Made by a program: the position numbers and the translations under genes. Of a stretch of 64,000 nt of DNA, positions 23,297 to 36,919 are shown one piece after another (position 1 is the stretch's first letter; each line of letters starts with the position of its first letter). The notes under the pieces were generated by a model. That model was given only the letters and a program-made list of their open reading frames with translations, ran no database searches and was not told the DNA's origin. Location of the stretch: positions 2,604,001-2,668,000 of the forward strand of contig CP019169.1 in NCBI GenBank assembly GCA_001953215.1, given 5' to 3'. Source of the DNA: Betaproteobacteria bacterium GR16-43. GTDB taxonomy: Bacteria > Pseudomonadota > Gammaproteobacteria > Burkholderiales > Usitatibacteraceae.

Positions 23297-24352
23297 ATGA
23301 GCGCAGTCCTCACCGAAAACACCCCCCCGCGCGCACCGCAGGAATCGCCGGGCCTCTGGACGCTCGCCTGGCGGCGGCTCCTTCAGGATCGCGTCGGCAT
23401 GGTCGCCCTCGCGGTCGTGATCCTGTTCATCGCGATGATGCTGGCCTCGTTCACGGGGCTCATCGCGCGCGACTGGAGCAAGGAGTCCGGCGTCTCCTAC
23501 GCCAACCCCGCGTTCCTCGCGGGGCAGGAGAACCTCGAGGCGAAGGCCGTCGCGGCCGGCGGTGCGGTCTCCAAGGCCGCGCCCGTGGACCTCTCCGACG
23601 TCGACCCGCTCGCCCCGCGCTACAAGGAGTGGGAAGAGCGCGCGGCCAAGATCGCCGTGACGGAGACCAAGCGCGCCGAGACGCTGGCCTTCGGCGGCGA
23701 CAAGTGGGGCCGCGATGTGCTGCTGAAGGTGATCAAGGGCTCGGAGGTTTCGATCTTCGTGGGCCTGGTGGCCGCGGTGCTGGCCACCATCATCGGCACC
23801 TTCCTCGGGGCGATGGCGGGCTACTGGGGCGGAAAGACCAACGACTTCCTCGAGTGGTTCTACAACATCTTCACCTCCATCCCGTACATCCTGCTCATCC
23901 TCGCGTTCGCGGCGGTGTTCAAGAAAGGCCTGGACACGATCATCGTGATCCTCGCGCTCACGGGCTGGACCGGCATCTACCGGCTGGTGCGCGCCGAATA
24001 CATCAAGCACAGCGCGCGCGAGTATGTGAAAGCGGCCCAGGCGATCGGCGCCTCGCACATGTCGCGCATGTTCATCCACATCCTGCCCAACGCCTCGCAC
24101 GTGATCCTGGTGCAGCTTTCGCAGCACGTGGTGAGCTTCATCAAGGCCGAGGTGATCCTCTCCTTCCTCGGGCTGGGCGTGCCGGTGGACATGGTCTCCT
24201 GGGGCACGATGCTCGCCGAAGCGCAGAACGAGCTCGTGATCGGCAAGTGGTGGCAGCTCTTCGCCGCCGGCGCCTCGATGGCGTTGCTGGTGACCGCGTT
24301 CTCGCTCCTCACGGATTCGCTGCGCGACGCGCTCGATCCCAAGCTGAAATAA
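23297..24352 (+). CDS. Oligopeptide ABC transporter permease (DppC/OppC type)
   Basis: 351 aa. The first membrane helix lies at about residues 35-58, followed by an unusually long polar insert (about 60-130, with LSDVDPLAPRYKEWEERAAKI) before FGGDKWGRDVL, the usual DppC lead into the permease core. Such an insert recalls YejE rather than DppC. The EAA loop is EYVKAAQAIGASHMSRMFIHILPN in outline, and the C-terminus LRDALDPKLK is typical. Together with the upstream B-type subunit it forms the transmembrane channel. The ATPase gene starts 4 nt after its stop. Confidence 0.93.
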   Translation: MSAVLTENTPPRAPQESPGLWTLAWRRLLQDRVGMVALAVVILFIAMMLASFTGLIARDWSKESGVSYANPAFLAGQENLEAKAVAAGGAVSKAAPVDLSDVDPLAPRYKEWEERAAKIAVTETKRAETLAFGGDKWGRDVLLKVIKGSEVSIFVGLVAAVLATIIGTFLGAMAGYWGGKTNDFLEWFYNIFTSIPYILLILAFAAVFKKGLDTIIVILALTGWTGIYRLVRAEYIKHSAREYVKAAQAIGASHMSRMFIHILPNASHVILVQLSQHVVSFIKAEVILSFLGLGVPVDMVSWGTMLAEAQNELVIGKWWQLFAAGASMALLVTAFSLLTDSLRDALDPKLK

Positions 24353-24356
24353 GAAC

Positions 24357-26054
24357 ATGACCGACACCACACCGATCCTGCAGATCCGCAACCTCGACGT
24401 CCGTTTCCGCGTCGACCGCAAGCACGAGCCGTTCCGCGCGGTGAAGGGCATCTCGTTCGACGTGCCGACCAACACCACCGTGGCGCTGGTGGGCGAGTCG
24501 GGCAGCGGCAAGAGCGTCACCGCGATGTCGATCCTGAAGCTGCTCCCGGAGAACGCCATCGTCTCGCCCGAGAGCGAGATCCTGTACGCGGGCAAGAACC
24601 TCGCGCGCGCCACGCTCGCCGACATGCAGGCGATCCGCGGCAAGGAAATCTCGGTGATCTTCCAGGAGCCGATGACCTCGCTGAACCCGGTGTTCCCGGT
24701 GGGCGAGCAGATCAGCGAGGTGCTGCGCACCCACATGGGCCTGGCACCGCGCTCGGCGCGCGAGCGGGCCGTGGCGCTCCTGAACGAAGTCGGCATCCCC
24801 AACCCGCAGTTGCGCGTGCATTCCTTCCCGCACGAGCTCTCGGGCGGGCAGCAGCAGCGCGTGATGATCGCCATGGCGATCGCCTGCGAGCCGAAGCTGC
24901 TCATCGCCGACGAGCCCACCACGGCGCTCGACGTCACCATCCAGAAACAGATCCTCGACCTCATCGCGAGCCTGCAGGAGAAGCACCAGATGTCGGTGCT
25001 CTTCATCACGCACGACCTCGGGGTCGTCGGCGACATCGCGGACCACGTGGTGGTGATGCAGGGCGGCGAGATCAAGGAGAAGGGCCTCGTCCACCAGATC
25101 TTCCACGACCCGAAGGACCCGTACACCAAGGCGCTGCTCGCCTGCCGCCCGCGCCTGGATCGGCGCCCGGTACGCCTGCCGGTAATCGAGGACTTCCTGC
25201 GCAACGAGACCGGCCCGAAGCTGGAGGAGCGCCATCGCGGCACCGCCGAAGGCGACGCCGTGATCCTCGAAGTGAAGAACCTCACCAAGACGTTCTTCCT
25301 CAAGGAGGGCTTCTTCGGCAAGCGAGCCGTGCCCGCCGTGAAGGACGTGAGCTTCCGCCTGCGCAAGGGCAAGACGCTGGGGCTGGTCGGCGAGTCCGGT
25401 TCGGGCAAGACGACCGTGGGCCTCACGCTCATGCGCCTGCACGACGCGACCTCCGGCGAGGTGTTGTTCGAGGGCAAGAATCTCCTCTCGCTCACCGACC
25501 GCGAGATGATGGCCTACCGCCGCCGCATCCAGATCATCTTCCAGAACCCGTATGCCTCGCTGAACCCGCGCATGACGGTCGGGCAGATCCTGGTCGAGCC
25601 GATGAAGATCCACGGCATCGGCAAGGACCAGCGCGAGCGCGTGGACCACGCCTTCAGCCTGCTGAAGCGCGTGGGCCTCTCGGAGCAATCGTTCTACAAG
25701 TACCCGCACGAGTTCTCGGGTGGCCAGCGCCAGCGGATCGCGATCGCCCGCTGCCTCACGATGAAACCCGACGTGCTGATCTGCGACGAATCCGTCTCGG
25801 CCCTCGACGTCTCCGTGCAGGCGCAGGTGCTGAACCTCCTGCAGGACCTCCAGGACGAGTTCGGCCTCTCGTACATCTTCATCTCGCACGACCTCGCGGT
25901 GGTGAAGTACATCTCCGACCAGGTGATGGTGATGAACGAGGGCGCGGTGATCGAGATCGCCGACTCCGACGAGATCTACCTCAATCCCCAGCAGGACTAC
26001 ACACGCAAGCTGCTCTCCTCGATCCCAAAAGGACTCGAGCACCAGGCAGCCTGA
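24357..26054 (+). CDS. Fused double ATPase of the oligopeptide ABC transporter (DppD-DppF/YejF type)
   Basis: 565 aa with two complete ABC domains. Domain 1: Walker A GESGSGKS (residues about 45-52), signature LSGGQQQR, Walker B LLIADEPTTALD. Domain 2: Walker A GESGSGKT near residue 345, signature FSGGQRQR, Walker B VLICDESVSALD. Both have the D-loop and H-switch (ITHDLG, ISHDLA). Each half ends with the oligopeptide-specific extension (HDPKDPYTKALLACRPRL; NPQQDYTRKLLSSIP). A single gene for both ATPases is the YejF arrangement. The second Walker B has Ser for the usual Pro after DE, which should not affect catalysis. Confidence 0.95.
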   Translation: MTDTTPILQIRNLDVRFRVDRKHEPFRAVKGISFDVPTNTTVALVGESGSGKSVTAMSILKLLPENAIVSPESEILYAGKNLARATLADMQAIRGKEISVIFQEPMTSLNPVFPVGEQISEVLRTHMGLAPRSARERAVALLNEVGIPNPQLRVHSFPHELSGGQQQRVMIAMAIACEPKLLIADEPTTALDVTIQKQILDLIASLQEKHQMSVLFITHDLGVVGDIADHVVVMQGGEIKEKGLVHQIFHDPKDPYTKALLACRPRLDRRPVRLPVIEDFLRNETGPKLEERHRGTAEGDAVILEVKNLTKTFFLKEGFFGKRAVPAVKDVSFRLRKGKTLGLVGESGSGKTTVGLTLMRLHDATSGEVLFEGKNLLSLTDREMMAYRRRIQIIFQNPYASLNPRMTVGQILVEPMKIHGIGKDQRERVDHAFSLLKRVGLSEQSFYKYPHEFSGGQRQRIAIARCLTMKPDVLICDESVSALDVSVQAQVLNLLQDLQDEFGLSYIFISHDLAVVKYISDQVMVMNEGAVIEIADSDEIYLNPQQDYTRKLLSSIPKGLEHQAA

Positions 26055-26065
26055 AGGAGCGCTCC

Positions 26066-28024
<1,959 letters not shown>

Positions 28025-28051
28025 CACCGCAGGACCCCAGGGTTCCGCGTG

Positions 28052-28267
28052 GGGTGGCGAGGGGTGGGTAGGACCTTTTTTCGGTCCGGGGGCCGTGGAT
28101 CACTTGGCACCTTCGAGTGCGAGCGCGACGAAAATGCGGCCTGCTTTTGCGGGCTCTACCGAGAGTGAAGTGGCTGCGTTTTCATGAGGCCGCACTTCGG
28201 CTCGACGAACATTGCGAACACCGCGCGGCCCGGACCGAAAAAGAGGTCCTACCCACCCCTGCCACCC
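28052..28267. repeat. MITE-like element with about 39-nt inverted ends
   Basis: The left arm (28052-28090) and the right arm (28229-28267) are inverted copies that align over 39 nt with only one small indel on each side. The shared core reads GGGGTGGGTAGGACC, then a T-run, then CGGTCCGGG. The interior contains a second, shorter inverted pair (around 28130-28143 and 28190-28205, sharing TGCGGCCT/AGGCCGCA). There is no coding capacity. The structure fits a small non-autonomous palindromic element; transposition is not demonstrated. Confidence 0.65.
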
Positions 28268-28369
28268 GAACTGCGAGCCCACGGGCTCGCATGCGGAAAG
28301 ACAAGCAGCGGACGCGCACGATTCACCGATGTGCCGTGCTTGATCCCGATCGCTATCGCAGTCACGGTC

Positions 28370-28465
28370 GCGACGACCCCGCCGGCCGGGGCAGGGAGGG
28401 AACCGCGAGCGAATGCGAGTGGCATTCGAGCAGGCTGGACCTTCCCCGGCCGGCGGGGTCGTCGC
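28370..28465. repeat. Nested palindrome with perfect 22-bp arms
   Basis: GCGACGACCCCGCCGGCCGG-GG (28370-28391) is repeated exactly in inverse at 28444-28465. Inside is a second perfect stem, CGAATGC/GCATTCG (28410-28416 and 28422-28428), around GAGTG. No T-run follows, so a simple terminator is unlikely. It ends about 68 nt before the sigma factor ATG. Confidence 0.8.
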
Positions 28466-28533
28466 AAGGTGCCGCACGCCAGCGGTGATCCGCGTCACAG
28501 TCCGCGCCGGGCCTCTCCCGCCATAATGGGGGC

Positions 28534-29094
28534 ATGGACGGGGAGGAAGACATCACGGCGCTGCTGGCGGGCGCGCGGGCGGGGGATACCGCCGCGCGCG
28601 ACCGCGCCGTCACCGCCCTCTACCGGGAACTCTCCCGCCTCGCGCGCTCGAAGCTGAACGCCGAGTCCACCCTCACCAACCTCGACGCCACCGCGCTCGT
28701 GAACGAGTGCTGGATCCGCCTCGCGCAAGGCGCGCCCGGCCGCTGGGAGAACCGCCGCGCGTTCCTCGCCTATGCGGCGACCGCGATGCGCAGCGTCATC
28801 GTCGATGTCGCGCGCGAGCGGAACGCGCAGAAGCGCGGCAGCGGCGTGCGCGAGGTGACGCTCACCACCGGCGTGGCCGAGGAAGCCTTCGCCGGCGACG
28901 AAATCGAGTCGCTCGATTCCGCGCTTCGGGACCTGGGCAAGATGAACCCCCAGCTGCTCCAGATCGTCGAGATGCGCTACTTCGCCGGGCTCACGGTGGA
29001 GGACGTGGCCGTAGAGCTCGGTCTCTCGCCGATGACGGTGAAGCGCAAGTGGCAATCGGCGCGCGCCTTCCTGTTCAAGAAACTGCGAGACTGA
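28534..29094 (+). CDS. ECF-family RNA polymerase sigma factor
   Basis: 186 aa. Region 2 is at about residues 20-100 (ALYRELSRLARSKL, NECWIRLAQ, AYAATAMRSVIVDVARERNAQKRG) and region 4 at about 125-186, with the helix-turn-helix LTVEDVAVELGLSPMTVKRKW. It belongs to the ECF group that commonly sits beside a Ser/Thr kinase instead of an anti-sigma factor; that pairing is seen here, with the kinase gene starting 8 nt after its stop. No anti-sigma gene is present. Targets are unknown; the exported-protein array that starts about 2.9 kb downstream on the same strand is a candidate by position only. Confidence 0.93.
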   Translation: MDGEEDITALLAGARAGDTAARDRAVTALYRELSRLARSKLNAESTLTNLDATALVNECWIRLAQGAPGRWENRRAFLAYAATAMRSVIVDVARERNAQKRGSGVREVTLTTGVAEEAFAGDEIESLDSALRDLGKMNPQLLQIVEMRYFAGLTVEDVAVELGLSPMTVKRKWQSARAFLFKKLRD

Positions 29095-29102
29095 AGGCCC
29101 CC

Positions 29103-31946
<2,844 letters not shown>

Positions 31947-32022
31947 CTGGTCCGTTTTCCCGGGCTTTCCGTCCTTACCGGCATGGGGCTTCGTTTCGAA
32001 GCGCCTTGCCGAGGGAGGAAGC

Positions 32023-33063
32023 ATGGTGGGCTGGAACCGGATTGCGCTCGGAACGATCGCCTGGCTGGCGCTGTTGCCCCCGTCTGCGAGCGCCGCGGAC
32101 ATCGTCCTGACCCCGCCCTCGGGTGGGGGCGTGAGCGTGACCAGCGCCAGTGGCGGCGCAACCCGCTTCCGGGTGGATGACAACGCCGCCACGCTCCCGG
32201 GCAACCTCTTGCTGGATCACTCGACCGCCACCACCGGCAACGTGATGAAGGGGGGCAGCCGTTTCATCCACAACTTCGGCAGCGCCAATACGTTCATCGG
32301 ACTGTCCGCCGGGAACCTGGCGATCTCGGGCAGCGGCAACAGCGGCGTCGGCTTCCTGACCCTCTCCAGCGTCACCCTCGGGAACGACAACACGGCCGTC
32401 GGCGCTGCCGCGCTGCAGGACGTCACCGATGGAGACCTCAACACCGCGGTCGGCAGGAGAGCGCTATCCAATCTGACGACGGGCCAGTTCAATATCGGGA
32501 TCGGCGCGGACGCCGGGGTCAATGTCACGACCGGCAACAACAACATCCTGGTCGGCCATCCGGGCGTCGCGGGAGAGAGTTTCGCCATTCGCATCGGACC
32601 GACGGTCAATACGGGCTTGTACAAGACGTACATCGCCGGCGTCCGCTTCGGCTCGACGCTCACGAATACGGTCCCGGTCCTGATCGATCCGAACGGCCAG
32701 CTCACCACCAACTTCTCGTCGCGGCGCTTCAAGGACGACATCGCCGACATGGGCGAGGCCAGCAGCGCGTTGATGCGGCTGCGGCCCGTGACCTTCCACT
32801 ACAAGGCCGATCCGAATCCCGCGAATCGCGCCCTCCAGTACGGACTGATCGCCGAGGAAGTGGACGAGGTCTATCCCGAGCTGGTCGCCCGATCCAACGA
32901 CGGGCAGATCGAGACGGTGATGTACCAGTTCCTGCCGCCGATGCTGCTGAACGAATTCCAGAAGCAGCAGCGCACGATCGCCGCGCAAGCGAAGCGCATT
33001 GGCGCCCTCGAAGCCGACCTGGCCGCCATCAAGCAGGCCCTCGGCCTGCGACAAGGGGAATGA
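32023..33063 (+). CDS. Exported S74/ICA-domain repeat protein, paralogue 1
   Basis: 346 aa, the shortest and most divergent of eight tandem paralogues. The signal peptide ends near SASA and the mature chain begins ADIVLTPPSGGG. A short run of loop-strand repeats (GNDNTAVGAAAL, GDLNTAVGRRAL, GQFNIGIGADAG) makes a predicted beta-roll or fibre shaft. The C-terminal S74 intramolecular-chaperone domain starts at SSRRFKDDIADM and includes LRPVTFHYKA, LQYGLIAEEVDEVYPELV and MLLNEFQKQQ, and is followed by a short coiled coil. In phage spikes this domain trimerises the fibre and cuts itself off at the Ser before xRxK. A strong GAGGGAGGAA ribosome site precedes the ATG. The next gene starts 4 nt after its stop. 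Confidence 0.85.
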   Translation: MVGWNRIALGTIAWLALLPPSASAADIVLTPPSGGGVSVTSASGGATRFRVDDNAATLPGNLLLDHSTATTGNVMKGGSRFIHNFGSANTFIGLSAGNLAISGSGNSGVGFLTLSSVTLGNDNTAVGAAALQDVTDGDLNTAVGRRALSNLTTGQFNIGIGADAGVNVTTGNNNILVGHPGVAGESFAIRIGPTVNTGLYKTYIAGVRFGSTLTNTVPVLIDPNGQLTTNFSSRRFKDDIADMGEASSALMRLRPVTFHYKADPNPANRALQYGLIAEEVDEVYPELVARSNDGQIETVMYQFLPPMLLNEFQKQQRTIAAQAKRIGALEADLAAIKQALGLRQGE

Positions 33064-33067
33064 ACGC

Positions 33068-34459
33068 ATGAAGCGCCCAGTCCTCGTTCGCGTTCTTGCG
33101 ACGCTCGCCGCCGCCGCGTGCGCTTCGTCCGCGCTCGCGGCGGACATCGTGCTCACCCCGCCCGAACGCGGGGGCGTGACCATCACCAACTCCTTCGGCG
33201 ACTTGATTCGCCTCCGCGTCTCCGATGATGGCAGCGTCGCCATTCCGGGCGTCGGCGCCGTCCCATTGCCGGCTACCGGACTTTGCGTCGAGATCGCCAC
33301 CGGCAAGGTCGGCACGTGCCTATTGCCCCCCGCACCGGTGACCAATCTGATTCTGGAGAACCCCTCGACCGCGGGCGCGGGCAACATCCTCAAGGGCTCC
33401 AACCGGTTCATCCACAACTTCGGCTCCGGCAACACCTTCATCGGGGAGCTTGCCGGGAATTTCACGATGACCGGCCTGAACAATACCGGCAGCGGACTCA
33501 CGGCACTCAACGCGAACACCACGGGTGAGGCCAACACGGCAGCCGGCTCCACCGCGCTCGGCAACAACACGACCGGAGACAACAACACGGCGATCGGCAC
33601 AGCCGCGCTCTTCAGCAATACGACCGGCAATGACAACACCGCGACCGGCGTGGGAGCGCTTGCCTTCAACACGACGGGCTACTTCAACACCGCCGGCGGC
33701 AGGGGCGCGCTCTTCAGCAACTCGACGGGCGACAACGCCACTGCGGTCGGCTACCTCGCGCTGACGAGCAACACCACCGGCGCCGGGAACACGGCTGTCG
33801 GCGCTCGATCCCTGAAGAACACCACCACAGGGGTCGGCAATGTTGCCGTCGGCAGGGACACCCTCCTCTCGAATCAAACCGGCGTACGCAACATTGCCAT
33901 TGGCGAATTCGCCGGCGTCGCAATCTCGTCCGGCAACTACAACATCCACCTGGGCCATCACGGGGTTCCCTCCGACACCAACATGATCCGCATCGGGGAT
34001 CCGTCGGACCAGTCCAGGACCTTCATCGCCGGCATCCGCGGTACGACCACGGGCGCAGCCAATGCGATCCCGGTGGTGATCGACAGCAACGGCCAGTTGG
34101 GCACCGTGAGTTCGTCCGAGCGTTTCAAGGACGACATCGCCGACATGGCCGCCGCGAGCGACGCGCTGATGAAGCTGCGCCCGGTCACCTTTCACTACAG
34201 GGCCGACCAGGATCCCGCGGGCCGCACCCTGCAGTACGGGCTCATCGCGGAAGAGGTCGCGCAGGTCTATCCGGGATTGGTCGCGCATTCCGCCGACGGG
34301 CAGGTCGAGACGGTGATGGTGCAATTCCTGCCCGCCATGCTGTTGAACGAAGTGCAGAAGCAGCGCCGCACGATCGACCGCCTCGAAAGCGAGCTCTCGG
34401 GGATGCAGGAATTGCGCAGCGAGCTGGCCGCCCTCAAGCAGCATCTCGGGCTGCGCTGA
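33068..34459 (+). CDS. Exported S74/ICA-domain repeat protein, paralogue 2
   Basis: 463 aa, the longest paralogue. The signal peptide MKRPVLVRVLATLAAAACA...LA leads to ADIVLTPPERGG. Unlike the others it has an insert of about 40 residues near 60-100 with two Cys (ATGLCVEIATGKVGTCLLPP). The shaft then contains about ten NTTGxxNTAxGxxAL-type units, the largest number in the array. The S74 domain begins SSERFKDDIADM and ends in a predicted coiled coil (RLESELSGMQELRSELAALKQHL). The gap to paralogue 1 is 4 nt. The expected self-cleavage site is just before the Ser of SERFK, by analogy with the family. Confidence 0.86.
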   Translation: MKRPVLVRVLATLAAAACASSALAADIVLTPPERGGVTITNSFGDLIRLRVSDDGSVAIPGVGAVPLPATGLCVEIATGKVGTCLLPPAPVTNLILENPSTAGAGNILKGSNRFIHNFGSGNTFIGELAGNFTMTGLNNTGSGLTALNANTTGEANTAAGSTALGNNTTGDNNTAIGTAALFSNTTGNDNTATGVGALAFNTTGYFNTAGGRGALFSNSTGDNATAVGYLALTSNTTGAGNTAVGARSLKNTTTGVGNVAVGRDTLLSNQTGVRNIAIGEFAGVAISSGNYNIHLGHHGVPSDTNMIRIGDPSDQSRTFIAGIRGTTTGAANAIPVVIDSNGQLGTVSSSERFKDDIADMAAASDALMKLRPVTFHYRADQDPAGRTLQYGLIAEEVAQVYPGLVAHSADGQVETVMVQFLPAMLLNEVQKQRRTIDRLESELSGMQELRSELAALKQHLGLR

Positions 34460-34469
34460 CGGAGGCCGC

Positions 34470-35654
34470 ATGAAATCCCTTCGAATCCTTCCGCACCTCG
34501 CCGTCGCCGCGACGGCAAGCGCGTTCGCGGCGCAGGCGGACGACATCGTCCTCACTCCGCCCGCCGGTGGTGGCGTGAGCGTGACCAGCGCCGCCGGCAA
34601 CGTGACCCAGTTCCGGGTTGCCGACGACGGCAGCGTCACGATGCCCGGGACCCTCTACAAGGGGACCGACCGGTTTCTCTACACGTTCGGCATCTACAAC
34701 GCCTTCATCGGATTGTCGGCGGGCAACTTCACGATGACCGGGGGGCACAACGTCGGCTTCGGCGGCAACGTGTTCGCGGCGAACACCACGGGTACGTTGA
34801 ACGCGGCGATGGGATCGTTTGCGTTCGGCAACAACACGACCGGCTCCATCAACGCGGCCTTTGGGGAGTCGTCGCTCCATGAAAATACGACGGGCTCCCA
34901 GAACACGGCTTCCGGCAGGGGCGCCTTGTTCAACAACACGGCCGGCGACAGCAACACCGCCGTCGGCGCGGGTGCGCTCTTCGCCAATACGACGGGGCTC
35001 AACAACGTCGCCGTCGGCTATGGCGCGATGCCGCAGAACACGACCGGCTCCCACAACATCGCGCTGGGCGTTTCTTCCGGGAACCTCACGACGGGCAGTT
35101 TCAACATCCTCATCGGCAATGGGGGCTCCCCGGGAGAGGGGAACACGATGCGCTTCGGAAACCCGAACCACACGCGGGCTTTCGTCGCCGGCATCCGCGG
35201 GGTCACGACCGGCAGCGCCAATGCGATCCCCGTGATGATCGACGCCAACGGTCAGCTCGGTACCGCAAGTTCGTCGGCACGCTTCAAGGACGACATCGCC
35301 GACATGGCTTCGGCCACGGACGCGCTGATGCAATTGCGCCCCGTGACGTTTCACTACAAGGAAGACCAGGACCCCGCGGGGCGCACGCTCCAGTACGGGC
35401 TCATCGCCGAGGAGGTCGCGCAGATCTACCCCGGTCTCGTCGCGCATTCTGCCGACGGGCAGGTCGAGACGGTGATGGCCCAGTTCCTGCCGCCGATGCT
35501 GCTGAACGAATTCCAGAAGCAGCAACGCACGATCGCTTCGCAATCGGAGCGGATCGCCTCGCAATCGGAGCGGCTCGCCAGCCAGGCCGCGCGCCTCGAT
35601 GCGCTCGAGGGCGAGCTGGCCGAATTTCGAAGGATGCTCGGGAGACCTCGATGA
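34470..35654 (+). CDS. Exported S74/ICA-domain repeat protein, paralogue 3
   Basis: 394 aa. The signal peptide ends at FAAQA and the mature start is DDIVLTPPAGGG. The collar segment reads FRVADDGSVTMPGTLYKGTDRFLYTFG, where most paralogues have NRFIHNFG in outline. The shaft has about seven NTTG units. The S74 domain begins SSARFKDDIADM, and the last 60 residues form a long heptad-like tail with SQSER repeated. The tail is almost identical to that of paralogue 5, not to its neighbours, pointing to recent duplication or gene conversion. GGAGG lies before the ATG. The stop overlaps the ATG of paralogue 4 (ATGA). Confidence 0.86.
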   Translation: MKSLRILPHLAVAATASAFAAQADDIVLTPPAGGGVSVTSAAGNVTQFRVADDGSVTMPGTLYKGTDRFLYTFGIYNAFIGLSAGNFTMTGGHNVGFGGNVFAANTTGTLNAAMGSFAFGNNTTGSINAAFGESSLHENTTGSQNTASGRGALFNNTAGDSNTAVGAGALFANTTGLNNVAVGYGAMPQNTTGSHNIALGVSSGNLTTGSFNILIGNGGSPGEGNTMRFGNPNHTRAFVAGIRGVTTGSANAIPVMIDANGQLGTASSSARFKDDIADMASATDALMQLRPVTFHYKEDQDPAGRTLQYGLIAEEVAQIYPGLVAHSADGQVETVMAQFLPPMLLNEFQKQQRTIASQSERIASQSERLASQAARLDALEGELAEFRRMLGRPR

Positions 35655-36919
35655 AGCGCTCGCATTTCCGCCGCGCGGCCCTGGTTGTTGCGTGTGCACT
35701 TTCACCGGTGCGGGCCGCGGACATCCTCCTCACCCCTCCCGCGGGGGGAGGCGTCAGCGTGACGAATGCGACGGGCGCCCTGACGCGCCTTCGCATCGCC
35801 GACGACGGCAGCGTCACGATTCCGGGGGGCAACCTGTCGCTCGCCAATCCGTCCAGCGCGATCGCGGGAAGCATCCTGACGGGCACCAACCGGTTCATCC
35901 ACAACTTCGGCTCGGGCAACACCTTCCTCGGGGAACTCGCGGGAAATTTCTCCCTGTCGGGAACCAACAACACCGGAAGCGGCGCCAACGCCCTGGCCGT
36001 CAACACCACCGGCACGGCCAACACCGCGACGGGTTCTTCCGCGCTGAACAGCAACACGACCGGCAGCAACAACACCGCCGCCGGCACACTGGCGCTTGCC
36101 GCCAACACGACAGGCCCGGACAACACCGCCGTCGGCACGGCGGCCCTCGCGTTCAACACGACCGGCTTCCAGAACACCGCCAGCGGCAGGGATGCGCTCT
36201 TCAGCAATACGACGGGCCACGCCAACACCGCGGTCGGATACCAGGTGCTGAAGAACACCACCACCGGCAGCGTCAATGTCGGGGTCGGCTATCAAAGCCT
36301 CGTGGGCAACACCACGGGACAGGGCAACACCGCCATCGGCCAGCAGGCGCTCCACGACAACACGACCGGTGAGCTGAACATCGCCATCGGATATCTCGCG
36401 GGATACCACCTCTCGACGGGCGACTTCAATATCGCCATCGGCAGCCAGGGCGTTTTCAACGATGCCAACACGATCCGCGTCGGCGATTCGCTGTTCCAGT
36501 CGCGGACGTTCATTGCCGGCATCCGCGGGATCACGACCGGAAGCGCCAACGCGATCCCCGTGATGATCGACAGCAATGGCCAGCTGGGCACGGTGAGCTC
36601 GTCGGCGCGGTTCAAGGACGACATCGCCGACATGGAATCCTCCACGGACGCTCTGATGCAGCTGCGGCCCGTGACCTTCCACTACAAGGCCGACCAGGAT
36701 CCCGAGGGACGGACGCTGCAGTACGGCCTGGTGGCCGAGGAGGTCGCGCAGGTCTACCCGGGCCTCGTCGCGCGCACGCCCGATGGGCAGGTCGAGACGG
36801 TGATGTACCAATTCCTCCCGTCGATGCTGCTGAACGAATTCCAGAAGCTGCGACGCGCGAACGATGCGATGGCGGCGGAGCTGGCGGAGATCAAGCGGAT
36901 GCTCGGGAGACAACGATGA
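35651..36919 (+). CDS. Exported S74/ICA-domain repeat protein, paralogue 4
   Basis: 422 aa. The signal peptide MKRSHFRRAALVVACALSPVRA precedes ADILLTPPAGGG. The collar NLSLANPSSAIAGSILTGTNRF is related to that of paralogue 2 (LENPSTAGAGNILKGSNRF). About nine NTTG units form the shaft (for example NTTGSNNTAAGTLAL). The S74 domain begins SSARFKDDIADM with LRPVTFHYKADQDPEGRTLQYGLVAEEV in outline. The C-terminal coiled coil is short (AMAAELAEIKRMLGRQR). Both ends overlap neighbouring genes by ATGA, so translation is coupled. The ribosome site GGGAGA for the next gene lies inside its last codons. Confidence 0.86.
   Translation: MKRSHFRRAALVVACALSPVRAADILLTPPAGGGVSVTNATGALTRLRIADDGSVTIPGGNLSLANPSSAIAGSILTGTNRFIHNFGSGNTFLGELAGNFSLSGTNNTGSGANALAVNTTGTANTATGSSALNSNTTGSNNTAAGTLALAANTTGPDNTAVGTAALAFNTTGFQNTASGRDALFSNTTGHANTAVGYQVLKNTTTGSVNVGVGYQSLVGNTTGQGNTAIGQQALHDNTTGELNIAIGYLAGYHLSTGDFNIAIGSQGVFNDANTIRVGDSLFQSRTFIAGIRGITTGSANAIPVMIDSNGQLGTVSSSARFKDDIADMESSTDALMQLRPVTFHYKADQDPEGRTLQYGLVAEEVAQVYPGLVARTPDGQVETVMYQFLPSMLLNEFQKLRRANDAMAAELAEIKRMLGRQR

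Larger units (their letters stand above)
28025..28533. other. 509-nt gene-free region with two palindromic elements
   Basis: No convincing gene is found between the M3 peptidase and the ECF sigma factor. Short open frames on both strands lack ribosome sites and run through inverted repeats. The region holds a roughly 216-bp element with 39-nt inverted ends and a separate 96-bp nested palindrome, described in their own entries. Confidence 0.7.

Noticed and set aside
28100-28498. Open frames on both strands between the M3 peptidase and the sigma factor
   Set aside because: They cross the inverted repeats, lack ribosome sites and give low-complexity peptides with no recognisable domain.
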